Shown here: in pieces, positions 36,840 through 49,900 of the stretch
Position numbering within the stretch: the first letter of the stretch is position 1
Layout of the letters: each line of letters begins with the position of its first letter
Assembly: GCF_010015445.1 (NCBI RefSeq)
Contig: NC_053129.1
Coordinates: 13,186,073 to 13,250,072 of the forward strand
DNA: 64,000 bases
Origin: Perca fluviatilis
Taxonomy: Eukaryota > Chordata > Actinopteri > Perciformes > Percidae
Direction: 5' to 3'
Made by a program: the position numbers and the translations under genes
Notes under the pieces: model-generated
The model's input: the letters and a program-made list of their open reading frames with translations, nothing else
What the model was told of the DNA's origin: nothing
Databases searched by the model: none

Positions 36840-39800
36840 ATGCTGGGCTGCTTCCTGGGAGGAGGCTGCTGTCCTCTGGTCTGCCTGTTTGCCCTGCTTC
36901 TGCCTCCGGTTTCCCTCAGTCATCTGAACCAACATGGGCCCAGGAGCCACGGTGTGAGGGACCGGCCCAAGCTGCTGCTCGTGTCCTTCGACGGCTTCCG
37001 CTGGGATTACATTGACCGGGTCCCGACGCCTAACTTCCGCCGCATCATTGATGAGGGCGTGACGGTGGAGCGCGTGGAGTGTGCTTACATCACCAAAACC
37101 TTCCCCAACCACTACAGCTTGGTGACGGGGCTGTATGCTGAGACGCATGGCATCGTGGCCAACGAGATGTACGACCCCGCTCTGAACCGGTCCTTCTCAA
37201 TGGAGACAGACAGTATTTATGAGTCACGGTGGTGGGAGGAGGCGGTGCCTCTCTGGGTGACCATCCAGAAAGCTGGAGGGCGGAGCGGGGCGGCAATGTG
37301 GCCAGGGTCTGATGTGAAGATCCACGGCATGTTCCCCAATAAGTACCTCCCGTACAATGCCTCCGTGTCCTTTGAAGCCAGAGTGGAGCGGATCATTGAG
37401 TGGTTCTCTGCACCCAAAGACGCAGCGGTGGATTTTGGAGTTCTGTACTGGGAGGAGCCGGACGAGAGTGGACACAAACTGGGACCTCAGAGTTCCCTCA
37501 TGGACGTAGTCATCACCGGAATTGACGAGAAGCTCGGCTTCCTCATGAACGAGCTGAAGAAGGCGGGGCTGTATGAGAAAGTGAACCTGATAGTGACCAG
37601 TGACCACGGGATGGCGCAGCTTTCCCCTGATAAAATCATAGAACTGGATGAGTATGTGAGCAGAGACCTGTACACCTGGGTGGATAAGAGTCCGGTGGTG
37701 GGAATACTGCCCAAAGAAGGTATCGCTTTTTAAAACATCGGTCACATTCAATGCTGTCAAGAAACTTGATTTGAGGTGGAAATGTGTTCCCATCTATTGT
37801 CATCTGTCTTGCAGGGAAGTTTGACGAGGTGTACAGTAAGCTGGCGGATGCAAATCCGAACATGGTGGTGTACAAGAAGGAAGACATTCCCGAGCACTTC
37901 CACTATCAACACAACATCAGGATCATGCCCATCCTCATAGAGTCCAAGGAGGGCTGGACCGTCGTGCAGAACAGGACTGCGCCTTTCATGCGTACGTATT
38001 CAAACGTCCTAAAGCTGTGTTGGGATTATATTCTGGTTGGTGGCTCTACACATTAAACAAGGCAGTTGTTTCAAACGGCAGGATCAGTCTGCTCTAATAA
38101 TAGCTTCACGGGAGATAATTTTTTTAAATCATTGAACCAAAGCTAGCGCATGTTATACCAGCTGTAATTGACTTTCACTTAGAAACAGCAGGAGTGTGTG
38201 GGTTTGAAAGTTAGTCTTGCGCAGTTATTTTCTTCACTTTAAATTAAGCAGGTTGTTTTTCCAAACGTCCTCTCTTCAGATTAGAGATATCAAAACAGTT
38301 TTTTTTATTGCAGCTGCAGATTTTCCTCCTCTCCTGTTGAAGGCTTGTTGATTAGTAAAAAATAAAAACCTGCTGACTCTGTCTTCAGTGACAATGTGGT
38401 GTTAGACTGCTGAGCTAGATATGTGTAGTATGCTACTATGCTGGATATCAAAAGTTGTTTCTACCGTGTAGCTGTTTGATTTATGAGAGATCAATAGGCC
38501 CTGGATGATAAAACCATAGCTGTTACTGTCGAGCAGTGGCGACTTCTGCTTCTCAGTGCATTACAGGGAAGGCACTTAAGATATATTAGTATAGACCCAG
38601 TGTGAATGAATTACAGCAGTGCTCACATATTTGATGAGATCGGTGTATGTGGACTGGACCTGCACTTCCTGATGGTTGAAGATTATAGGTACAGTCAGAT
38701 GACAGTTCAGCCTTATGAATATACACCTTCTCCCCTGTTAACTTCAATTGAAGATGGAACAACAGATTAGCCCGACAAGCCAGACCCACATGAAGATGTT
38801 GGGTCTGGGAACTCACCATTGGCAGGGCTCAATCCGAGGGGCGGGATAAAATCATTCATATTCCCTGTGCACGCAATAGGATAGCGCTACAACCAAGCAG
38901 AGTAACGCTAGTTGATCCGGTCAGCAAAACCCTGAACGCATCTTCCTTTTTTAAGAATGACTTCAGTGCCGTTCTTTGTTCTTTTCTCAAAGAAAAGCTT
39001 AACTCCAAGTCTTCCAGAGTCGTGGCCAAAGCCGATTCGAAAGGCCGCTGTTCACCAGCGGTGGCCGCCACCTTATTGGTTTTCAAGTAGCAGGGAATTC
39101 ACGCGGAACTGTCGCAACTCTGCCGTTATTGTGTTAAGCCCGCCCACCGACTCTACACACGATGTGATTGGCCTGACTAGAGTTTGGTTTTTCCAGCTTG
39201 CAAACCAACGGAGAGTTGCTAGACCCCCCCTGGCTGCAAATTACATTTGCTGCCGTTAGGGTGCATCTAGATTTCTAGGCTAACAGATGAATTCAAGCAT
39301 GCATTTCTTTTGTGTTGCGATCTCACATCCATATTTATATTCTTCTTTAGGTGTTGCGCTGTGTGCTTTTTAGGTTTAACAAACATGTTAAATGCATTTT
39401 CTTGATCATGACAAAGCAATTTATTTTTTTTAATATTTCAAATCCAGCATTGTTTACTAGCTAGCAGCCTTCTTCTTGCCTGCCTTTGGTTAGATTGCGC
39501 AACGCGTCACCCCCGCACTTGCACGTGCGTCCGAGTCATGCATCTGTACAATGAAAACTAAGGTAGAAAATTACAAACGCTGGTTGTACTGGGTACCTTT
39601 TTAATAAGTCTTAAATTTGATAAGTCTGAGGTACTGAAACCTGATTGGATAGTAGTTGAACCGACTGATGCTGCCAGCATTGATGAACTGTATTGATTTC
39701 ACACACAGCGCACTTAGTGAATCCAGTCAATTCTTTAGGAATGTAATTGCCCTGATGTATTTTAGGAGCAGTAGTTTGCCAGTCTAAGCTTTCATCTAAA

Positions 39801-40481
39801 GGGCTATGTGCTTGTGTATTTTAATTACATTTTTAGTGTTTCTTGTGCGTTTGCTGCGATTGCTTTATCAGTAACCAGTCAGCTGGGGCAAGCAGTGATG
39901 GTATTAAATCATCTGACAGAGCAGCAGTGCCAGATTCCAAAAGTCTTTCTCTGCCTGCAATTCATGGGATGTGGAAACTAAAGATCTACAGATTAACAAT
40001 GGAAGAATAATTAACATCAAAGCATTGTACCTCTTTTATGCAAATATAAATTACGTCTTGTCTTTTCTCTCCAGTTGGAAACCATGGCTATGACAACACC
40101 TTGCGTAGCATGCAGCCTGTGTTTGTGGCCCGTGGGCCGGCCTTTCGGCAGAATTACGTCAAGACTTCCATGCGCTCCGTTGACCTTTACCCTCTCATGT
40201 GCCACATCCTGGCCATCCCCCCTCTACCAAACAACGGCTCCCTCTCAAACGTTCAGGACCTGCTGTCCCTAGAGCCAGCTCCATCCACGGCACCCAGCAC
40301 CCCTCCCAGGGCCAACGGGTATTCCTACGCCCCCGTCGTGGGTTCTTTCATCGGTGTGGTGATGGTGCTGGGCTTTCTGATGGTCTACATCAGACAAGTG
40401 ACGCTCAAACAGCTGCCCTCGCTAAAACACAGAAGCAGGGAGATGTCGCAGCCCTTACTGCAAGAGGACTTGCACCTGTAG
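36840..40481 (+). CDS. enpp5: ENPP5, ectonucleotide pyrophosphatase/phosphodiesterase family member 5, complete, 487 residues
   Basis: Coding exons 36840-37719, 37815-37991 and 40075-40481 join in phase (1464 nt with TAG). The ATG begins a signal peptide (residues 1 to about 27, Leu-rich). The phosphodiesterase domain has a complete metal site: Asp51 (FDGF), nucleophile Thr87 (TKTFPNHY), Asn108, Asp208 and His212 (EEPDESGH), Asp255 and His256 (TSDHGM), His356 (NHGYDN). N-glycosylation sequons occur at Asn116 and Asn173. A membrane segment at about 438-458 precedes a short cytosolic tail ending in [35 protein letters not shown] and the tail fit ENPP5 better than ENPP4; human ENPP5 is of similar length (477). 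Family role: cell-surface or secreted enzyme cleaving phosphodiester bonds of nucleotides. Intron 3 (37992-40074) carries a repeat with a RecQ-like fragment. Confidence 0.95.
38755..39285 (-). mobile_element. Dispersed repeat in enpp5 intron 3 holding a RecQ-helicase-like fragment
   Basis: On the minus strand at 39086-38856 a frame reads [20 protein letters not shown], then [20 protein letters not shown] and FRVLLTG. The LRKEQ..AL..FL..D.F.VL.TG pattern matches the Q-motif-to-motif-I start of RecQ-type helicases, after which similarity stops just before the expected GKS. The likely original start (K-M-A-A) now reads GTG. Flanks are GC-rich and look like a multicopy fish repeat, but its ends were not defined. 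Not a functional gene. Confidence 0.5.
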
Positions 40482-40720
40482 CTGAAGAAACAGAAGGGAT
40501 GGCAGACGTAAAAGAAGAGGTGTTGCTCCCCAAGGTAGTCCGGTCTGTCCAGAAGCATCCCCTAACGCCTCCCCTCATACGACTGAATGCTTTCGTGCTG
40601 CTCTTTTTATTAGTCGGAGATCAAGGGAATCTAACCTAATCATGCATAGAGGTACATCTCGCTTGCTTGCGTGGAAGGGAAATGTCTGGGGTTTGCTTCT
40701 GGTGCAGACTTAATCAAAAT

Positions 40721-40726
40721 AATAAA
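40721..40726 (+). terminator. enpp5: Candidate enpp5 polyadenylation signal
   Basis: AATAAA lies 240 bp after the enpp5 stop codon and is the nearest canonical signal. Later AATAAA motifs (for example near 42276) could serve longer transcripts. Confidence 0.4.
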
Positions 40727-42531
40727 CCTTTACATGGGCTTTATAGTGGCTTTGCTTTGATTGTGAACTTTACCTAATATCATCTCGTCATTTTCATTGT
40801 CACTTATAAGTAAAAAAGTCAAAGCTAAGAGTGAAATTATAACCTGTGATTCTAGCAAGTATGAACCTTTTGTTGGCCAAAACAACTGACTTGGATAACC
40901 TAAAAAGGTGTCAGTATTCTCGAAACACGCTTGTTTTTCTGAAGGTAAAGGGGTGATTAGCTTAACAGCCACAGCCAAAGGTGGGGTGAAATATTTCCTT
41001 AGTGTTGCACTCATTTGCACGTAAGAAAACAGAAGTAAGGAAGTGTGAATGGCTGTAAGGTTCGGAGGGAAGGGGTTTCGGATGTCACCGATCCAAAAAG
41101 CACCAAGAATCATGCCGACACCTTTACTCCCTGACAGTAACCGTGGTATGGACGGCAGTAGATGTCGTTCTGCACTTTCAAATCTATGCAAAACAGATTT
41201 GTATGTCATGCGGTAAAGAAGAGACTAGGTCACGTCAGGGTTTCTTGCCACCAATTGTTCTACTTGTGGTCTAAGCACTGAATTAGAAGTTAATCAAAAT
41301 ACAAAAGCTGTGATTACTAAAGTTTTCAAGTTCAAGTGAAAGTTTCAGGAGATTGGCTGGAGTCAGTGTTATTTTTTTGAATGTTACTTGGAAGCAGATG
41401 TTCCACTAAAAACTCACTCCGTGTATCAGGCTTCTGCTCATAGGTGTAGGTCATCCCCTGGGCCGTTCACATCACAACTTTTGCTCTTTAGTAGGCAGTT
41501 ACCATTTGCCTTTTAACTTAACGGAGAACATCTCTCTCTAAGGTGTGCAATCATTTGTGTGTCAGGTTGTTGTTTTTTTGTAGAGTTTGTGTTTGGAGGG
41601 CATTTTTTTTGTATAGATGACCATTTATTACCCTTCATAAGTCATAATAACCATGGCCATTTGTTGGTGAAATGTGAAGTGCAATTGTTATTGGTCAGTA
41701 TTTCGTTTTAGGGATTTTAAGGGTTTGGCTGTTGCTTGGTTGAGAAGACTATTTCAGCATGACTTGCAAGAACAGTTCCCCTGATTTGCACTACAGGATA
41801 GATATGAAACTGAACGTATTTGGATGCTTTTTCGGTCATGTATAATTTGCACTTCTTGTTCGTAGTTGCTATTTGAAATTATAAAAAAAAAAAAAAAAAA
41901 AAGTTAGGTGCCTCATGCCAAAAACTTTTAAATAGCATAATCATAGAAAGTCAAGTAGAATCCAAATCAGCAAATAAATTATATAATATTTTTCTCAGCA
42001 TCTTTTAAGAAACAATTGGTTCAATTTTCTCCTTATGCTTTTAGATGCTTTACTAATACGTGTGCCCAACAAAAAGACAGACATCACTGTGATATATACT
42101 TTTTACAAAATTTAAATTCATAAATTGAAAGCATTTGTATGGAAATTGTTAATTTTCTGATAGTCTTGTTTTATGAAAGACAAGTGTTGTCTGATAATTT
42201 CCCCCCAACTTGTTGACGGAGAAATGAAATGCATCCAGAATGTTTAAATAATTCATTCAAAATTGTTAGAAAAGAATAAATATTATCAGTTTATTTCTGT
42301 TGATTATTAACTTGAACTATGGATATTTAATATGATTTACAAATTAACTCTTTGCCATGTTGATGCAATTAAAGAATCTTCTGAAATTAAAGGGACTTAT
42401 GTGAAACTGAGCAGTTTTTTTTTTTTCAATTTTATTTTCTGTGTGTATGTGTGAGTACGTGTAAGCGTTTGTGTATGACGCCAGGGCTTTCTTAGTCCAG
42501 ACCATTTATATCTCCACTTTACTCAAGCGTA

Positions 42532-42876
42532 CAGTACAGGCCAAAAGTTTGGACACACCTTCTCATTCAATGTGTTTCTTTATTTTCATGACTATTTACA
42601 TTGTAGATTCTCACTGAAGGCATCAAAACTACGAATGAACACATATGGAATTATGTACTTAACAAAAAAGTGTGAAATAACTGAAAACATGCCTTATATT
42701 TTAGATTGATTTAGATGTTTTCAGTTATTTCACACTTTTTTGTTAAGTACATAATTCCATATGTGTTCATTCATAGTTTTGATGCCTTCAGTGAGAATCT
42801 ACAATGTAAATAGTCATGAAAATAAAAAGGAAACGCATTGAATGAGAAGGTGTGTCCAAACTTTTGGCCTGTATTG
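42532..42876. mobile_element. Tc1-type foldback MITE, 345 bp, TA target site
   Basis: CAGTACAGGCCAAAAGTTTG at the left and its near-perfect reverse complement at the right are flanked by TA (42530-42531 and 42877-42878). Each arm is about 150 bp, so the whole unit is almost palindromic. No transposase. Confidence 0.85.
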
Positions 42877-43321
42877 TATGCCGACAAGAAAGAGGCCAAA
42901 CAGTTCAAGAGATCTGATTCTGAAGTCTGACAAAATCTGTGTAGAAATGGCAACTAATTATTTGGCATAAATAAGGATTACAAGTTGTTAGCACTTGGGG
43001 ACTGTACGGAAATTATTTGGGTGGAGAGCGGGGCTAAACCTTTTTGTTTTTAAATGGTAAGGCCCTCAACATTATAGATAATTTCTTTGGACTCTTCCAT
43101 TGAGAGAATATGCAACACTACCTTCCCCTCCAATATCTCGAAAAGATATTACTGAATTTGTGTAACCTAATTTGAATCTTGATTATGAAAATAGAATAAT
43201 ATCACACATCACATTAGAGCTGGAATTATACATTTGCCAAATTCTTGACAAATGTAATGCTGAACATAACTGGCAGTTGATTGTTAAAGACCTTCCAATT
43301 AAACAGTTATCCTCTCTTCAT

Positions 43322-43324
<3 letters not shown>

Positions 43325-43372
<48 letters not shown>
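43325..43372. repeat. (TA)n microsatellite upstream of clic5
   Basis: About 24 TA units. Confidence 0.95.
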
Positions 43373-43381
<9 letters not shown>

Positions 43382-43963
43382 AAAAATCTGTGGTTAAAAA
43401 ATAAAATGCCCTAAAAATGTCAGACTCCCCCTTCACCCTTCACCCTTCATCCCCCGCAATTCTGACCCCCTCCTTCCCCTCTAGTAATTTGTGTACGGTC
43501 CTTAAAATATCAACATGAACAGTAAAGTTGAAGCAACGAACCAAGCTCGCCTCTTGCTTCAACTAGAGTGAACTATAGTCCTGAAAAATATTAAATGGCT
43601 CGTTCAAAGTAAGAAACTTCGGTTAGCTTGGTAAATTAACAGAGTTGAAAATTCTAAATTGTAACTTTGTAAAATGTGGATTATTAATGACTCCAAATTG
43701 GAGTAGTTTAACATGAGTGAAAACATAAACTCAAGACAAAAAGTTCCAGTTGTAAGTGCTCCTTGCACATGTTTTCTCACTGTCAACATGTCCTTGAAGG
43801 CACAGGCCTCAGCTTTTGCATAAATCACTTGTTAACTCGCAGGATCAAAGGTCTCCTTCGAGTTATCGCTGGACTTTACCGTGCAGGCGCTCAGTCAGGC
43901 AGAGGCAGGCAGACTGTGTGCCAACACTTCAGCACTCTACAAACAAAACCAACCCAGCAAAAC

Positions 43964-46900
43964 ATGGAGAACATATATGAGACCGTAGACGAGAAAAGTG
44001 TGCATGAAGAGCGCCCTGATGGAGCCGACAGCCCCGACCCAGAGCCCAAATACGAGAACTCCGGCGGTGCGAGGGAACGGCTGTACAGCGAAGTGCAGGT
44101 CCACGTCTGTGCCGAGGAAGAGCGCAGCTCGCCGGTATACATGGACATCAGAGACGGGGAAAAACAGAGCAGCTCGTCCTCTTCATCCAGCGACGACGAA
44201 GAGGCTAAAGCAGAGAGAGCGGCAGAGGTGAGTGTGGAGCCGGTGGTGCAGGTGGAGGAAATGAACGGCGAGGCGCACGACGGATCCAGGCGCTCATCGG
44301 CCTCCTCAGCATCCTCCGCTTCCCCGGGAGACCCGTGCGACGACCCGCCGATCCAGCCGAGGATCCAGGAAGAGGAGAACGCGGAGAATGGGATGCTGAT
44401 GGCATACACACACCCCAACAGTGACAGCACGCCGGAGGAGTCTGTCGACTACAGCCTGAAAACTCTGGAGAATGTCACTGTGGATGAGAGCAGCGCAGCG
44501 CCGGCTGACCCCAGCCAGCCTGACATCTCTCTGTTCGTCAAGGTAAGAAGTAGGCTACGAGCAGTCTCTGCAGGGTTTAACCTGGCCAGCTCAGGCATCA
44601 GCTTGCTTCAGCCTCACTGTTCAGCATGAGGCATCACACCATGAAAGCAGCCGGATTCAAGTTGGTTTTCACTTTGATTAGTGATTAATTCAGCAGCAAT
44701 ATCCGATTTGCCAAAAGTCTCCTTGAAGCCATCTTGTCTTATGTAAACCTCCCTGTGCTGGGAACTTTATTTTATTTTTTTGGATCCTCTAGCACAGGGG
44801 TCACCAACACGGTGCCCGTGGGCACCAGGTAGCCCCCAAGGACCACATGAGTAGCCCTCAGGCCTGTTCTAAAAATTAAAATTGAATATTGATATTATCT
44901 TTTCCCACCTTGTTAAGTCATTGTTGATAATTATTGTGAGAAATCATTAACATGATCAGTGTCTTCACATAGATGAGTATCATTAATCATTAATAATCAT
45001 ATATAACTAAAGGCAAACTGAGCAAATTTGTTATTTCAGAAGAGTGTATCAAACTGGTAGCCCTTCGTATGACTCAATACCCATGAAGTAGCTCTCAGTT
45101 TCAAAAAGGTTGGTGACCCCTGCTCTAGCACAACTCCTGTTTCTTTGGTGTTAGGGTTCAGATTTTTTAAAATTAGCATCAAATTATAGCTAGGCTATAA
45201 ATTACCAAAAAGTAATCAATATGCAGAATGGCCCCTTTTAGAATATATATTATTGTAATATAATTATTGATGCATTAATGTGTAGGCTGCATCACTTCAA
45301 TGTTGCAGCTAGTAAAGGTGAAGCTGGGTCTCATTTTAATATCTTTATATATCGCTGGGTAGCTTGTGAATTTACACCTGGAGGGTCAATAAAGTCTTAT
45401 CTTAACCTTTAATAATACATCATGATTTATGCGTTGATTACATTTGGCATTATTGTTTTCACATACATGTAGGAGTAAAATGTACAATATACTGTATTCC
45501 ACTGAATTGAGTAGAAGTATAAAGTAGAAGAAAATGGAAACACTTAAGTAGGCCTACAGGCATCTCAAAATTGTACAGCACTTGAGTAAATGTACTTTGT
45601 TACTTTCCACCACTGGAAAACCCAACACAATTACGTTATGGACTTTAATTCCCCTTAAATACAAGTCAAATCAACAAACTGACATGCTCTGCATTTAGAG
45701 AACATAACATTGATTATTGTATAGCAATATCTGCCATGTATCAAAGATCAGTGCAATTCCAAAGAAGTGTAACATCAACCATATGTTGCCTGAGTCTGAG
45801 CCATGAATGTGACTAGTCGAAGTAAGTTAGCCTCTGAGGTCATATGATATGATAATCCTATAAAAATAATCGGAAGCGGTGACCAATAGGCTAAGGCATT
45901 TCCCTATCAAGATCCGGATTTGAATAAATTTAATTTGCTAAGTAAATTTAGACAGTCAAGAAATTTGACTTTAGGGATTCCATTTGCAAGTCGTATTAAG
46001 CTTAAGAAACATACAAAATATAAATGTAAAGAAGAAACTGAACTATAATAACGATGTTGTAAGAAGAGGCAATACTCAAGCACTATAAACTAGGGTGTCT
46101 AATTACTACGCGGAAAACTAACAAGAGAAATATTATCAACTTATTTATAGCCAGAGAGTATACACATCGTTTACTGCTGAAGCCTAACTTGCTGTAGAGG
46201 TTATTTAAGTTCAATAAATTAAACTTTTTGAAGTCAGTTATTAAATGCAAATGTATTATAAAGTATTATCAGAAATATATATATATGACAGGTATTGATT
46301 TCAGTAAGAAATCTCATAGAAGCAGTGATCTTTGTATCAGAAGCTTTGTCAGTGACTTTATTCTGGGGGCAGCCTGATGTAATAATTAACTCGTTTACTG
46401 TACGGCCATAGAAACGGCTTGTGAACTCCATGCTTGAGCAAATCCCGCTGTGTGTGTTTTGCTGCTTTTCTGATAGTACACCTCACAGACTGCTCTATCA
46501 GCACATGCAGGGGTCACTTTGCTGATTGGGCAACAGAGATTGAGAGTCAATGGGCTGGGTTTAAGGAGCTCTGTCTGAGCTCACCCCGGGCCTTGTAATA
46601 GGGAACGACAGTAGTAGGTCGTGCTAAATCTTAAAATTGTCTTTGTATTGTATCAGCAGAGGCCATGGTCATGAGAATAGGCGTGTGCAATCAAGACTGA
46701 TGAGTTGCAAACAAACAAAGTAATTGCTACAATCTGACCTGGATGATGATTTGTTGATGTGATCCAAACATCTTCCTGTAGTTGTGACAGGGACTGGGGC
46801 TAACTCCAGAAAGAGCATTCACCTTTAGCTTTTGCCAAATCCAACATTTCATTTCATGAATATGAACAACATATTGAATGTCCATTGTTCTGACTTTTAC

Positions 46901-49900
46901 CAAGAAAAAAAAGATTTGATGTCTTTTGTCAAGTCATAAAGAAACCTTATTGTACTATACATCTATATCTGTCCTTGCAGCTGATTTTTACCCATCGTCT
47001 TGATGAGAAACATTGATAGGATTTGGGATATGCTATTTTAATGTTGTTATAACACAACTGTTATAAACGTGGACCATAGTTCACCATGAGAGGGACAACA
47101 GACTTGGTCCCTTCTCCGTATACCACCCTGCCCTCTATCCTTTCTAACCCGTGGGTGATTTCCCAACAGTTTCATCTTCAACAATGGCCATAAACCAAAC
47201 CAAGCTGCACTATAAAAGCAGGGAGGGGAGTACGGACATCACCTGTCTATGTAGAAAGCCTACGTGGCTCCTTATCTGCTGTCTGTGATAATGCAGGCCA
47301 CGGCAGAATAGGTTATCACGACTATCACTAAGTGTTTTTTTAAATTCTTATATTGAACGATAACAAGCTATGTTCATGCACTAACTGTGCAAGATGTAAA
47401 ATCACATTAATAGGGTTTGTGGTCACTGATGGTTCATTAGGACAATGCTTATATTGACAAGATGAGATGTTGGATTGTCACATTTGGCAAGTGTGTCAAC
47501 ACAAGGTGAGAGTTCAAACACTCCTCTCCACCTTGGCTCCGGAAAGATACAAAATGTCGGTTACTGTTTGAGGTGCAGGTGAATGATTAACCCAACAAGT
47601 CAGTGATTTGAGCTTCCTTTTGTCTCAAGGGGGACACACAAGACTATTTGTTCTGAACTCTTCTCTTTATGATAATCAAGGATTTAGACATCCTTAAAAA
47701 AAAGGATAAGACATTTTGGGGAATGTGTTTATTTGCTGTTTTGCAGAGAGTTAGATGAGAAGATTGATACCACTGTCCAGTTAACAATGTTAAACCCATA
47801 GAAATAGGGAGTAGAACGAAGATTCCCACTCATAGCAACAACATAGCAGGATGGTTAGAGCGGCAGCCATTTTTCTGTGCAACGTTCAGCATGTGAATTG
47901 TAAGAATGTACGCTCCTCTCTCACAGAGCTGTTTGTTTCCTCTGCTCCCCTGCTCAAAGCCGCTCGCTCAATGTTGAAAAAAAAGAAAAAAGCTGTGTTG
48001 AACATTAATTTTAGCTTAATCCCTAGCCGCTTCCGCAGCTCTCTTTTCAAAGTACTTTGTGAACTCCATTGTCAAGCTTGGAGCCGTGTAGCCTTATGCT
48101 AAAATCATTTACATTATTATTTTGTCTCTCGTCAATCTATACTCAATACACCATTAAGACAAAGCAAAGCAGGATTTTATAAGTTTTAGCAAATTATAAA
48201 AAAAACAAACAACCACCAACAACTGATATACCACTTAACATTGACATGAGTATTAAGACCCTTAACTCCGTACTTCTTGGGTATGACGTGACAAGCTTTA
48301 GTTGCATACCTGGATTGGTTGATTTTCTGCCAGTTTTCACTGTAGATCTTTTCATGCTCTGTAAGGTTGGATGGGGACAGTCAGTGGACGTCCATTTGCA
48401 GGTCTCTCCAGAGATGTTCGATTTGGTTCAAGTCCAGGCTCTGGCTGGGCCACTCCAGGATATTCAATGAAAGCCACTCCTGCATTGTCTTGGCTCTGCA
48501 CTTAGGGTCATTATCCTGTTGGAAGGTGAACCCCTTTCCAGTTTGAAGTCCTGATTGCTTTAGGCCAGGTTTTCATTAGTGATATTTGTCTACTTTGCTC
48601 TGTTCAGCTTTCCCTCAAACCCTAACCAGTCAGTCCCTGCTGCTGAAAAACACCCCCACAGCATGACGCTGCCACCACCATGCTTCACCATTGGGTTGGC
48701 TTTGCACAGGTGATGAGCAGTGCCTGGTTTCCTCCAAACACGACAGTTCAATCTTGGTTTCATCAGACCAGAGCATCTTGTTTCTCACATTCTAAGAGTC
48801 CTTCAGGTGCTTTAATTCAAACTCCAAGCAGGCTTTCATGGGTCTTTCACTGAGGAGAGGAGGAGCTTCCGTCTTGGCCATTCTGCCATACAGCCCAGAT
48901 AAGTGCAGTGTTGCTGTGATGGTTGTCTTTCTGGAAGTTTTCTTCCATCACCACACAGGATCTCTGGAGCTCAGCCAGAGGTTCTAGGTCACTTCTCTTT
49001 ACAAGGCCCTTCTCCCCCAATTGCTCAGTTTGGCCAGGTGGCCGGCTCTAGGAAGAGTCCTGGTTGTTCCAAACTTCTAACACTGTGCTCATGGGAACTT
49101 TTAATGCAGCCGAATATTCTGTAGCCTTTCCTAGATCTGTGCCTTGACACAATCCTATCTCTGAGCTCTGTAGGTAGTTCCTTGTAGTCAAAGCCATGAC
49201 CTCATAGCTTGGCTTTTTGCTCTGATATGCATTGTCAGCTGAGACCTTATATGGACAGGTGTTTGCCTTTCCGAATCATGTCCAATCAAATGCATTTACC
49301 ACAGGTGGACTCCAATCAAGGTGTAGCAACATCTCAAAGATAATCAAGAGAAATGCGAGGCACCAGAGCCGAGTTACAAGTGTCATAGCTTGAAGGGTCA
49401 TGGATGCCCTGCACTTTTTAACTGCGCAACAAATTTACCTACAAGTATAAATAAAGTAATCTGAACCTGGGTCTGAATGCTTTTGTCAATGTGATATTTC
49501 AGTTTTTTTTCTTTTCAATAAATTTGCAAACATTTGATAGTGCAAAGACATGGAGTTGTTTTCTCCATTTATTGATGCTAAATCTGGCAGTTGGAAGACT
49601 TTTGAATAGGATCTAAAAAGACTTTTGGCTCCGCTCATTATCATGAATTGTTTTCCTCATGTGGGTGCTGTGAGGCCTATTGAGACTGTAACTTTGATGA
49701 AGGCCTATAGAAATGAAACCTAAAATAACACATTTAGAAAGTACATTTTCCCCTCGTAAACACTGATAATGAACACTGTGGCCCAGTAATTGGTTTGAGC
49801 TGCATGTTGGTATGTCAGCCAGGAGAGGGGGCTGCCCTATAAATAGAAACGGTTTTAAAAATTAGCTCTAGCTTCTTTCCTTTTAGTGCTTTCATCTGAT

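Larger units (their letters stand above)
40730..43800. other. Intergenic stretch between enpp5 and clic5
   Basis: It contains a 22-nt A-run near 41883, the Tc1 foldback and a (TA)n. The minus-strand frame 40730-41209 has no recognised domain and overlaps the enpp5 3' flank; not called. Confidence 0.6.

Noticed and set aside
37720..37733. Read-through of enpp5 exon 2 to a stop
   Set aside because: It passes a GTATCG donor, and the next exon continues the family sequence (GKFDEVY).
37224..37793. 189-residue minus-strand frame over enpp5
   Set aside because: It is the mirror of the GC-rich enpp5 coding exon and has no family resemblance.
43763..43963. Upstream in-frame extension of clic5 (MHMFSHCQHV...)
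   Set aside because: The extension has no CLIC-like content; the ATG at 43964 starts the Tyr-motif region that resembles CLIC5B.
43891..44430. 179-residue minus-strand frame over the clic5 first exon
   Set aside because: Antisense shadow of a Ser/Glu-rich coding exon.
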